From assembly GCF_014654365.1 (NCBI RefSeq), contig NZ_BNAY01000001.1:1693849-1757848 (forward strand): a stretch of 64,000 nucleotides of DNA, given 5' to 3'. Under the pieces are notes generated by a model. The model had not been told where the DNA came from. It did no database searches and worked only from the letters and a program-made list of their open reading frames with translations. The stretch's first letter is position 1. Every line of letters starts with the position of its first letter. The DNA is from Amycolatopsis oliviviridis. GTDB taxonomy: Bacteria; Actinomycetota; Actinomycetes; Mycobacteriales; Pseudonocardiaceae. The position numbers were made by a program, and so were the translations under genes. This document shows, in pieces, positions 35,062 through 47,000 of this stretch.

Positions 35062-35073
35062 GTGACGGCGCGC

Positions 35074-38000
35074 TCAGGGTTCTTCGGTCTTGACCTCTGG
35101 ATCGGAAAACTCGTACATGTCCCCGTAGTCGGTCAGCAGGACCCCGAACGGGTTCGTCTCCGGGTCGAACGCGTTCTCCAGCGCCACGAACACGTTCGCC
35201 GTCATCACGATCGTCCGCCGCGGCCGATCTTTGTCGGGTAACACGATCTTCGTCGCGAGCATCGACACATTGACCCGGGACGAATCGGTCCGGCCGTCCG
35301 AAGTGGTCGCGGCGTTGATGAAGGCGGACGAGTTCGCGGCGGCCTCAGCACTGACCAGGTCGCCCCGCTGCCGATCTCCCGTCTGCATGAGATACGCCGG
35401 GTAAGCCGGGTATCGCCTCTCCCAGTCAGCTTCCACGGCTGCCTCGGCTTCGGTTCTCATTTCGGCGACCCTGCCCAGATATCCACCGAGGTAGATCGCG
35501 ATGATCTCGCCATTGAGCAGCGAGGGCTGAGCCGCGGCCGGGACCGCGCCCGGCGGATCGGCCAGGTTCAGCCCGAGCTGCCCGACCAAGACCTGCTCGT
35601 GCGGAGCGGTGTGCAACGGCTTGACCCGCCCGACGTAGACCTTGCGGCCCGGTTGCGGACGCAAAAGTACCTCTGGGCCTCCTTCTCGAGGCGGGACATA
35701 GCCGAGTTCGACCACCCTGCGCACCTCCTCCGCGACGGTGTTCTCGATCCGCGGCCAGATCCGCTCCAGGTCGCGCACCGCCGTCACGGGGAGCCGAGGA
35801 TCAGCCCGGTTCCGGGCGATCTTCATGAGGTGGCTCTTGCCGCCGCCGATGATCTTGACCTCGATCTCATCGGCTCGGCTCCGCACCTCCGGATGCACGC
35901 GGCCCTCGGCGTCGGCCAGGAAGCCGGCCACCCGGTACAGCGGGTCGGCCGGATCACGCCAGTAAACGAGATCGTCCATGCGTTCGATCGGATACAACCC
36001 GGTCCGGCTCGCGGCGGAGAGGATGAAGTCCGGCGCCGACCCCGAGGAGATCGGCCAGGTCGTGCGGGAATTGGCTTGATCCTGCCAGACCGTCGTCCCG
36101 CCCGCGGTCGCCTCCCGCGTTCCGCTCTCCGTCGTCGTGTTGTACACACTGGCCAGCCGAGGGGCGGTGAGCAGCCCACCGGATTTGGCCGCGACCAGCG
36201 CCGGGACACGGTCTTCGGCCAGCCGCGCCAACCCCCACTGATCCACCACCGCTCGTATCCGCGGCGACACCACTACGCCTTGGTCGTCCAGGGTCAGGTC
36301 GAAATCGGAGAACCAGGACGAGCGGCTCTCCAACAAGGCCCTCAGCGAGGGCAGGCTCTGGTCGTTCTCCGGATCGAAGGACCGCACGGCTCGTTCGACC
36401 GCTCGCTCCGCGGGCAGCAATCCGCCCGACGTCTCCTCGACCCACCGAGGCGAACGCCCCTCTGCCAGGCTCGTCATCCCCCATCGCTCCACCATCTCGC
36501 GCAACCGGGGCAAGATCAGGCCGTCACCGTCGACGGCGAGCTCGTTCCACGAAATCAATCTTCCGGACTTCTCCGCGACCCACGCCGGCGCGCGTCCTTC
36601 CGCCAGCCGTGCCAACACCCAGCGATCGACCACTTCCTTGACTCTCGGCGAAACCAGCACACCATCCCGCTGCTCGGGGGCGAGCGCCGGAACCGACCGC
36701 GACACGGCTTCGAGCATCGCCTTCAACGTCGGCTGTTTTCCACGCACATCCGGGTCATAGGAGAGCAGTGTGTCCACGGCCCGCTCGTACCCGGCTTCCG
36801 CCTCGGGAGTAAGGCCCGGCGCGGGCTCCGGACTCTCCCATCGTGGCGTGAACAACTCGGCGCGCGACGCGGTTCCCGGCTCTCGCACTTCGTTCATCGA
36901 CGACGCCACCGCTGCGGCGAGCTGTGCGTCGTCGGCCTTCGGCAGCGTTTGTTTCACAGCCGCCACCAGAGCGGCATGGGACAGTCCGGGGTCCTGGCCG
37001 AGCTGGACCCGAACCTCGGCCGCGACGGAGACGCGCAGATGGACAGGCTGGACTCGGTGCCAGCCGATGCTGATTCCTTCCGCTTCCAGCCGTCTCTGGA
37101 CATCGGTCGCGGTGAGGCGCGCACCCTCGTTCACCAGCTCGGTCACCCGATGCTCGAGCTCCTGGTCATCGATTCGCGACAGCGGGGCCATTCCTGCGTC
37201 GCGCCTCGCTTGGCGATACAACGCGTGAACGGTTTGCCGGATGACGATGTAACCGTCCGCGCGAACCTTCTGTACCACCTCGTCGAAGGTGTGCTCCCGC
37301 GCGATCAGCTCACTGACCAGCCTCGGCAGATTTTCGTCCGCGATCCTTCCGCCGCTCTTCGTCATACGCTCCGGATCGACAGCCCGTACCGCATCGTCGA
37401 TCCAGCCTCTCGGGGCGTACATTCCCGCATCGGTCACCGCAGCGGCCACACCCAGCATCGAGAGGTTGGGATTTTTCGCAAGAGCACTCTCCACCACACC
37501 GGAGAGCTCCTCCCTGTCGATACTCCGCAATCCCCCGACTTCGCCCCGCCTGGCGGGCAAGCGAGAAGGCATTTCGCGCTGGGACGTTTGCGCGACCCGG
37601 CTGATCGAGGCGAACAGGGTATTCCGGTCGGCGACATTTCTAGCAGAAAGGAGTTCGACTATCTCACCGACGCTCGAACCCGCGTTCTCGGCGATCGCGG
37701 CACGGACGATCGAGTCCACTTGCTCGTCAACAGAGGCTCTTGCCGCAGATTGCTCCCCGACCACCTCTTGCCAAAGGGCGCGAGCCCGATTCTTTCCGAT
37801 ATCCGCATACCCTTCCCGGGAGAAGCGCTCGTTCAAGGACCGCACGGTGTCGGCGTAAACGAGGGGATTGTCCCGCCCGGCGGCCTCGGCCTTCTCGGCC
37901 AAGGCCGCGCGCCAGGCCTCAGTGGGCACGTACCCGGGCGGGTCCGTGGTTCCCTCGCCGGGAGCCCGCGAGTGAGCCGTGTCGCCCATTCCGGCGATCT

Positions 38001-41000
38001 CCGGCCTCTCGGTCACCGTGGCGGCTCGCTTCGTACGTCCGGCGACCGGCTCCTGGGCAGGTCGTTTGCCCAGCCGGACGGGGAGCTCGTCCGAGAGACC
38101 GGAGGCGGTCACCTCGTCAGCGGACGAAGAAGGGCGCTCGGCTGCCGCCGCGTCGATCTCTTCCCGGGTCGCCGCGGGCTTCAAGAGGGCCATCGCCGCG
38201 CGAAGCTGCGCCGGGGTGACGCCGGGGTGGCCATCGAGCAGACCGTGCACGACGGCGCCGACGGATAGTGATTCCGCACCCCTTGCCAATTCCTCACGCG
38301 CGGTCTTGATCATGCGGTTCAAGGTCTCGTTTCGGAAGGTTTCCTTCTCCGCGCGAAGGATTTCAATGATCCTCCGGCGGACGAGCCAGGGCTCTTTGCG
38401 CAGCATTTCAAGAATGCGCTGGGTTTGTCTTTCGATTTTATATTCGATGGGGAGACGATTTTCTGTCCAGATCCGTTTCAAGCTGCTCTGGATGCGGTAA
38501 TCACCGACAGAGAACTCTTTTTCGCGGAGGCTGCGCGCGGCGTCGGCAATCGTTGGCTGCGAGTCCGCACCAAACTCCTCACGGAGATGGGAGTCCAGCT
38601 CGGCATCGTCGATCCGGTGCTGCGTCGACTCGTAGTACTTCGGTTTCGCCTGCCGAGGAGCGTCGGTTTCCTGCGGATTGTCCGCGACCACCTCCGTGTC
38701 ACGATCATGGGTCGTCCAGATTTCGGCGAACCGGATCTCCGTGGTCACTTCTCCACGCGGAACGGGTTGCGTTCCCCGCACTGCATGCAAAGCTCTCCGC
38801 AACCGGTCAGTGCCGGGAGCCTTGCCGGTGTCAGGGTCTTTGATGTGCTCTTGGAGTTGAGTTCGACTGACCTTCTTCCCCGGGTTCATCTCCTCGAGTC
38901 GCCGAACCACCTCCCGCACGCGATTCTCCAGTTCGTCGTCGGTCATCCCCGGCCGCCTGCCCAGCCGTGTGCCCGTCCCCTCCGGCCGAGGCGATGTCGC
39001 GTCCGGGTGGAGGCTCCACACGGGTGGACTCGACCACGGGCCCGTGCCGGCCGCGAGGGTGCCGTCTTCGAAGACGTTCACTTTGTCGTGCAGGTGGTAG
39101 GCGGAGACCTTGAGGCTCCCACCGGACAGGACGTCGGCCCGCTGCTGAAGCCTTGTGACGACGGGGTCCGTGAGATCGCACGCCACGACGATCACCTGCT
39201 TGGCCGAAGACCACGGCACCAGGCTTCCGGCGATCGCGTCGAAGGCTTCGGACACGGCCAGATCCGCGAAACCTTCACCATCGCGCGGCGCTCTGAATCG
39301 CCCGTCTCGATGTTCTCCGAACAACACGAAGGCGTCCGGGTCGGTCTCCCGTAATCGGGCGGCGGCGGCACGCACTCCCCGCACGGCGGCGGCGTCCGCG
39401 CTCCGAAGGAAGGCCGCACCGGCCAACCCCCCGCCGTTGTCCGGCAACGCCACCACGGTGATCTCACCGGCGGAGGTCGGCAGCGCCCTTTCGGTCGTCC
39501 GCGAGTCGGCCAGTGAGGCGACCCGCTCCGCCGAGAGCAGACCGCCGGATTTCTCCACCACCCACGACTGTCCACGGGCGCTGTCCAGCCGCGCTAGCGC
39601 CCACCGGTCGACCAGTTCGCGCATCTCCGGAGAAACCGCGCGGCGTTCCACGGGATCCGGCACGCTGAGCTGCGGCCGCCACACCGAGACCGCGGCCAGC
39701 ATCTCCCGGAGCGTGCCCTGAGTCCGGTTGTGCTCCGGATCGAACTTGAGCACGAAATCGATCGTCTCCGGATCCACTGGCACGCTGGGAATCGTGGCGG
39801 CCCGTTTCGGCGCTCTGACGCCCAGCCCCGCCTCTTCGGCACTCCGTTTGTTCGTCGCCCCCGCTGCCGACGCCCGGGCAGGAACGATCTGCGGATCGTG
39901 CACCATCGCCGCGGTCGCCTCGACCAGCCCCGTTTCGGCGTCCGGCTGAATCTCGCGCACCCTCGCCACGAGAGCGGGTCCGGCGAGATCGGGTTGCTCG
40001 TCGAGAACGGCTTTCACCGTGGGGCTGAGCTCGGCCAGCTTCTCCCGTGCTCGCGCGAGCGAGGCACGCGCCGCCTCAGGACCGACACGAATCGGTGGGT
40101 CCATTTCGCGCAGGACTCTGCGGATCTCGGTATGTGTCGTACTGGGGCGGGTGATCAGCAGTTCGATCACCGCGTCGTCGAGACGGGCGTCCACCCTCCC
40201 CCGCACCGGGAAACCGGCCGCGAGCTTGGCCGCGGTGAGAGCTTCACCGGCGAGCTGCTTGCGGATCAGGATGTTCTGCTCGCGCAGAGCCGACACGAAC
40301 TGGTTGTTGGTCAAGGCGGGATTGACGGCGAGCATCGCGCTCGCCCGCACCCTTAGCTCACCGAACTGAGGTTCCTGCTCCGTGGCGCGGGTTTCGCCGA
40401 AAGGATCGCCAGGCCGCCCGCCGACGGGAACGACACGGCCCACGGATGCCAGCAGGCTCCTCTCGTCCGCCACGTTCTCGCTCAGGAGACGATCGACCAC
40501 CTCTTTGACGGTCGCGTCGGGCCTGTCGGTGAACGAGTCGCGCACGACCGAGTCCAAGTCGATGTCGTCGCCACGCCTGACCCGATCGACCGATCCGGCC
40601 TCGCGCCAAAGAGCGGCGAACCTCTTGTCGCCCACCTCGAACAGGTCTTTCCTTCCCGAGATCTGCTCGGTCAGCAGGTCCTTCGCGGTGTCTCGCCCGA
40701 TGCCAGGATTCTCATCGACGATCTTCCGCAAAACCTCGCCTGCTACGTGGGGAGCCGGCTGTGTTCCCCTCGCCTCGTGCCAGGCGCGCTGGAGCAGGTC
40801 ATTGCCCGGGCCCCGTCCGGTGACCGGATCCTTCAGCCGGTCTTTCGCGTGCCGCTTGGCGGTGGCCTGAGTCGTGCTGCTTCCGTCCTTCTCCAGGTCC
40901 GCGATCACCGCCCGCATGGCATCGGTCGTCTGGTCAAGGGTGAATTTGGGCCGCCGTGGCGGAACGGCTCCGCTCGGGGCACCGTCCGGGTGGAAGCTCA

Positions 41001-44000
41001 CCGCCGGGACACGACCCGGCGGGATCAGGCCGCCGACGATGTCGCCGTCGTCGAACACGTGCAACTTCGTGTTCAACTGCCACGCCACGACCTGCACGCT
41101 CTTCATCGGCAACAGGTTGCTCACGTGCCACTGAAGCGCGGAAAGCACGGGGCCCGTGAGGTCGCACGCCACGACGATCACCCGGGAGACCGTGGCCCAC
41201 GGGATCACCTGGCGGGAAACCGCGTCGAGTCCCGCGACCGCGGGGATGCCTTTCATGGCTCCGCCCTCGCCCGGCGCCAGAAACTGTCCGTTCGCGTGCC
41301 GGCCGAACAGGACGAAGGAGTTCGGCTCGGCGGCCTGGAGCCTGGCCGCGGCCGTGACGACCGCTCGCACCGCCTCCCGGTTCGCGCGAGGGAGGAACGC
41401 CGCGCCGGCGGGGGTTCCCACCCTGCCGGGCAGTTCCAGGGCGACGACGTTCCCCATCGGGGTCATGAGCACTCGTTCGTTCACCGGCACCTCGGCCCGC
41501 AGCGAAGCCACCCGGCTCGGCGTCAGCAACGCGTCCGAAGCCGCTACGACCCACGCGGGCGTATAACCCTCCGCTAACCGGTCCAGCGCCCACTGATCGA
41601 CCACCGCGCGCAACTGCAGTGACTCCAGCAGGCCGTCCACACGCGGCATGAGGTCGATCTCCGGGTACCACTGCGCCAAACTTTCGAGTTTCGCTCTCGG
41701 TGACATCCGTCCCGCGGGAGTGTTCGGGTCGAACCGCAGGACGAATTCGACACCTCGCTGGTCCAGCACCGCGTCCATGCGCCGGGCGCTTCTGGGCGGA
41801 GGGACCAGGTGAGCGGCCTGCGCCAGAGGGCTCCTCGGGGCGACCTCGGTCCTCAACACCCTCATCCGCTCGCGCCTCACGGCCTTCTGCTCGGCCGTGG
41901 CTCGCACACGCCGCCTGGGCGCGGTCTGTGCCTCCCCCGTCGTCGTTCGACGGACGTCGGCGATGGGTGCCGGCTCCTGCCTGGCCGAGGAAGCGACCGC
42001 GGTCAGCCGGGCCACGGCCGCGCGAATCCGCGCGTCACCGGCCGTCGGCATCGTCTCCCTCACCTTCGCCGAAAGCTGCTCGGCGGTCAGGCCCGGTTCC
42101 TCGGCGCGGAGCGCGCTCACCGCGGCTTCCACCGGCAGCGAGGCGGCGACTTCGCGCATCGCCGCGCGGACGTCCGTGGTCAGCTGCACCAGCTTCGTCC
42201 GTGCGCCGGCCTTGCGCTCCAGCCGCAGCTCCTTGCCGATCGCCAGATCGGTGCGTGCGGGATCGGCCCGCAGAGCCCGGACGACGTGCGGGACGACCTT
42301 CTCGATGTCCACGGCACGGGTTCCCCGCTCCGCCAGGATTTCGGCCAACCGGGCGTGCACGTCCTCGACGGACATCGACTCCAGAGTCACTGTCCTCGAC
42401 TCGCGAATCCTGGCGAAGGACTCGACGATCTTGCCGCGGCCGGCTACGTAGTTGAAGGCGGCGAGGGTGTCGACGGTCTTGGCGATGGACGGAACCTGTC
42501 CCTCGCCGTACAGCTCGCCGAGCAACCGATCCAGGTCAGCGGACGAAATCCGTTGCGGCCGACGCTGCGACCATGCCGGGTGCACCGTCTTCAGCGAGGC
42601 GAGAACCCGGTCGTGCGAAACGCGAACTCCACGGCTGCGGAGTTCGTCGGCGATGGTCAGAAACGACAGCGCCCCGGACGTCGCGACGACGTTCTCGACG
42701 AGCCGATTCACTTCGCCGTCGTCGACCGGCCGGAGCAGATCGTCCAGGGCGACACCGGTCACCCGGACCACCGAGGAATGGAGCCGTTTCGCGTCCACTG
42801 CCTCGCGCGCCAGGAGGTCGTCGAGGATCGGCCTGATCTCCGCCGCGTCCGTGCGATCACCGAGGCTTTCCCGCACCATGGAATCCAGAGCGAGGTCGGG
42901 GTCGGGCCGGGAAACCGCAGGCTCGGACGGCCGTCCACCGGCCGCCTTCCAGGCCCGGTCGAAATGCCGCTCGATGAGCCGCGGAACCCTTTCCTTGGCC
43001 GCGGCGAAGCCCTCGTCCCAGGGCATGGCGGGGTTGTCCGCGACCAGTTCTCGCGTGAAATCGCGGACGGCTTCGGTGTACCCGCGCGGCACCGGCCGCG
43101 TTCCCGTCAACCGGCGAAACACTTCCGTGATACGCCTGGTACCGGGGCGGCCGCCGGTTTCAGGATTCGTGAGCCGCTGTTTGACCTCCGTCAGGGTCGC
43201 CTTCTCGCCGTTCCTCGGGGTGGCGAGGATCTGCCGGATGGCATGCTCCAGTTGCGCGTCGGTATAGGTCAACCGCCTGCCCGCGTTGCCACGGACCTGC
43301 GTGGACGTTTCCGTATCGGGGTCGAGCCTGACCGCCGGAGCGTCGCCACCGATGTCGTCGCCGACGGTGATCCTGCCGTCCCGATGGACGTTGAGCCGGT
43401 CACCGAGGTGGTAGGGAATCAGCTCGACATGCCGGGCCTGCGGTGTGCCCGCGAGATGGGCCCGGAGCTCACCTATCTGCGGATCGGTGAGGTAGCAGGC
43501 GACCACGACCGCGCGCTGGATCGCGGCGGACCACGGCCGCAGCTGCGCCGACAACGCCGTGAAAGCACTTACCGCGTCCAGCGTCGAGGTCCCGCCGCCC
43601 ACGCGAGGTACCGCGAAGAACCCTTCACGGTGCTTGCCGAACACCGCGAACGTGCCCGGCTCGTTTTGCAAGCGCATCGCCGCCGCGTGCACCGCGCGCA
43701 CCGCAGTGCTGTCCTCGTGCGGTACGAACGCCATCCCGATCGACGCGCCACGACGACCGTGCAGCTCCAGGCCGACCACGCGACCCGCAGCCGTGTCCAG
43801 CACCCTCGTCATCGCCGGTGTTCCCCATAACGCGTCCGCGCGCTCCGCCGAGATCAATCCACCGGACTTCTCCGCTACCCACGGCGCGTCACGCCCCTCC
43901 GCCAACCGCGCCAATCCCCACCGGTCGGCCAACTCCCACACCGGAGCCGACGCCCGCACACCTCCTTCCGTGCGCTCGAGAACGATCCCCTGGTCCCAGG

Positions 44001-47000
44001 TCTTCAACGCCTCCAGCATCGCCGCCAGCGACGGCTGAAGGGCGTTGGCCTCCGGATCGAACTCCAGCACGTGCGTCACGACACTTTCGTCCAAAGCGTC
44101 ACGCATACCCGACACCGTCCCCGGCGCCGGAGCGACATCCACCACCTCACCGGCCGGCGACGTCTCCGCCTCGGCGGCAGGGCGCTTGGCGGCTCCCGAC
44201 CCGCTTCCCGGGACCTGAGGCGCGTTCACTCGCGCCGCCGCTGAGAGGATCTCCTCAGCGGTGACCCCGCGCACCCTGTGCTTGGTCTTCCGCACCAACT
44301 CCGTACCGGTGCGACCGGGGTCCTCCTCGATCAGCGCCCGGACAACGGCATCGAGCTCGACGGCTCCGTCTGCGCGGTCCTTTGACGCCCCTCGTACCGA
44401 CTCCGCACTCTCGACACCAGGGTTCTCACCGACCACGGCTCGGACGACATCGTCCACCTCCGCGGGACCCTCGACTCGGTCCCTCGCCCGAGGCGCGTTC
44501 ACTCGCGCCGCCGCCGAGAAGATCTCCTCAGCGGTGACCCCCCGCACCCTGTCCTTGGTCTTCCGCACCAGCTCCGCACTCGCAACACCAGGGTTCTCAC
44601 CGATCACGGCTCGGACGACATCGTCCAGCTCCACGGTTCCCTCGACTCGATCTATCGAGGCCTTCACCTGCTCAAAACTCAAGGCGGGCACTCCCGAGGC
44701 CAGCAGCCGTTGCTGAACCTGGCTGACCGAAGGGGCACGGTTGCCTGAGCCGGTTTCCCCTTCCAGTATCCCGGCGACCCGCTGATCCAGCTCCGCGCCG
44801 CGCGGCAGCGCGGGAACCGGCCCCGCACTCTCCTGGGCCTCGGCCAGAGCCTTGCGAACTCGGCTCTGACCGGCCTCGATCTTCCTCTTTTCGAGTTCGT
44901 GGCGTAAGCCCGATCCAGTCAGCTTCGGATCGGCCAAATCCTTGGCGAACGCGAGGAGAAGTTCGTCCGATATCTTCTGGGTCGCCGCGAAGCTTCGCTG
45001 CGGCGCCAGCCTGGCCAGTGTCCCGGCGACGCTGTCGTAGCCTGCCAGGATTCCGCCTGACCTCACGTCACCCCAGATCTCGACCGTCGTAGGGTTCTCG
45101 CTTTCGGCGAGAACGCGAGTGACGGCGGCGTCCAGCCGCAGGGCGGCCTCCACACGTTCCGCCGCGGCGGCTACCGAGGCTCTGTCGGCACCGTTCTGCC
45201 CGGCCACGAGGTCGACGACCTGTTCGACGGTCAGCTCGGGATCCCGCTGGATCGTTTCGCGCACAACCCCCTCGAACTCCTGTCCAGGCAGGACGGCCGT
45301 CCCGGAATCACGCGCTCCCGCGGAGACCCCTTTCACGACCTCTTTCCAGAGCGCGGTGAAGCGATCCCTGCCCAGTTTCGGGTACAGCTTCTTCAGTTCG
45401 TTCTTGGCACCCTCGCGGGTGATACCCGGATCGCTCTCGCGGACCCCGGCCAGTGCCGCTCGCTGGGCTTCCCAGAGCTCGATGCCGTGAAGATTGTTCT
45501 CCGTCCCTTCGACTATTCGCCATGCTTCGAGGATGTCGCTGTTCGTAGCACCTTTCTTGTTCGACCTGAGCCAAGTCCCCACCTCTTTCAACCCGATCTT
45601 GGCTGCCCCGGCCTGAAGAAGTTCCGCTTTCGCCTCTCGCACGGCGGCCACCAGCTCTTCCTGGGAGCCGTAGTTGCGTTGCGGTCCTCCGGTCGACGAG
45701 GACGGCTCCCCGGCGGGCCGGGTCTCCTGCGACGCCACTGGCTCCGAGTCGGGGTGCAAGCTCAGCACCGGGCGATGCGGGCCAGGATGCGTCCCGGTGG
45801 TGATCGTGCCATCGAGATCGACAGTGATCACCTCGCCGAGGTGATAAGGCATCACCTCGACGTGTCCCGCCCCCGGAATGCTCCGGACACCGGCCGACAC
45901 CGAATTCAGCACCGGATCCGACAGGTAGCACGCCAGCACGATCACCCGGGAGAACGGCGCCCAGGACTCCACCCCCGCCGCCAGCCCGCGGAACGCCTCC
46001 ACCGCGCCCATGCGCACCGCGTTCGCGCCCGGCGCCTCCACCACTCCGTCCCGATGGCGGCCCACCATGACGAACGCGTCCGGATAGTCCGCCCTCAACC
46101 GCTCCACCGCGGCCCGTGCCCCCACCACGGCACCCACGTCGCCACGGTCCACGAACCCGGCGCCCACCACGCGGCCTTGCCCGTCCCTGAACTCCGAGAC
46201 CACCACCCGCCCCGCCGAAGTCTCCAGATCCCTTGCCGCGCTCACCGAATCGAGCAGAGCCCCGACCCGGTCCACCGAAAGCAACCCACCCGATGCCTCC
46301 GCCACCCACGACACGGGACGACCCTCCGTCAACCGCGCCATCCCCCACTGGTCCACCACTTCACGCAGTCGCGGCGAAACCAGCACCCCATCGCCGTCCA
46401 CCGTGGGCCGCAACGGCGGAACCCACTCGCTCACCTGCTCGAGCAGACTCCGCAACGAAGACTGGGAACGATTCGCCATGGGATCGAAACCCACCACGAA
46501 AGCGACATCGCTCTCCAGCAACGCCCCGGCGTCACCTGTCGCAGGCCGCTCGTCCGCCGCCGGGTCAAGCGCTTCGGGGGAAGTCTCCCGCGCATCGGCC
46601 ACAGCCGGCCTCTTCGACGGGGCGGCTACCGGGTCCTCGGCCGGCCGCTTACCCGCGGTCACCGAGCGCGGACGCCCGGCCGCGGAGCCGGTGTCGAGCT
46701 CTGACGCGGGAATCTTCCCACGCAGGCCGTCCACAAGGTCCGGATGCGTCGACCGCAAGCGGGCCAAGGAATCCTGAATGCGCCGATACCCGATATCTCG
46801 CCCTTGATCATGCACGGCCCTGACAAGTTGCGTGACCGATCCGATCTTCCGCTCGGTCCGGTCTTCGCCCAGAAGTCCGAGCAGGTGTCGATCCAGGGCT
46901 GCGTCGTTCAGCGCGGGAAGGGGAATTCCCAGCACTGCCTTGGCCAGCCGTAAATGGTACGTGGCACGATAGCCGGCGATACTGATTCCCCGTGCACGAA

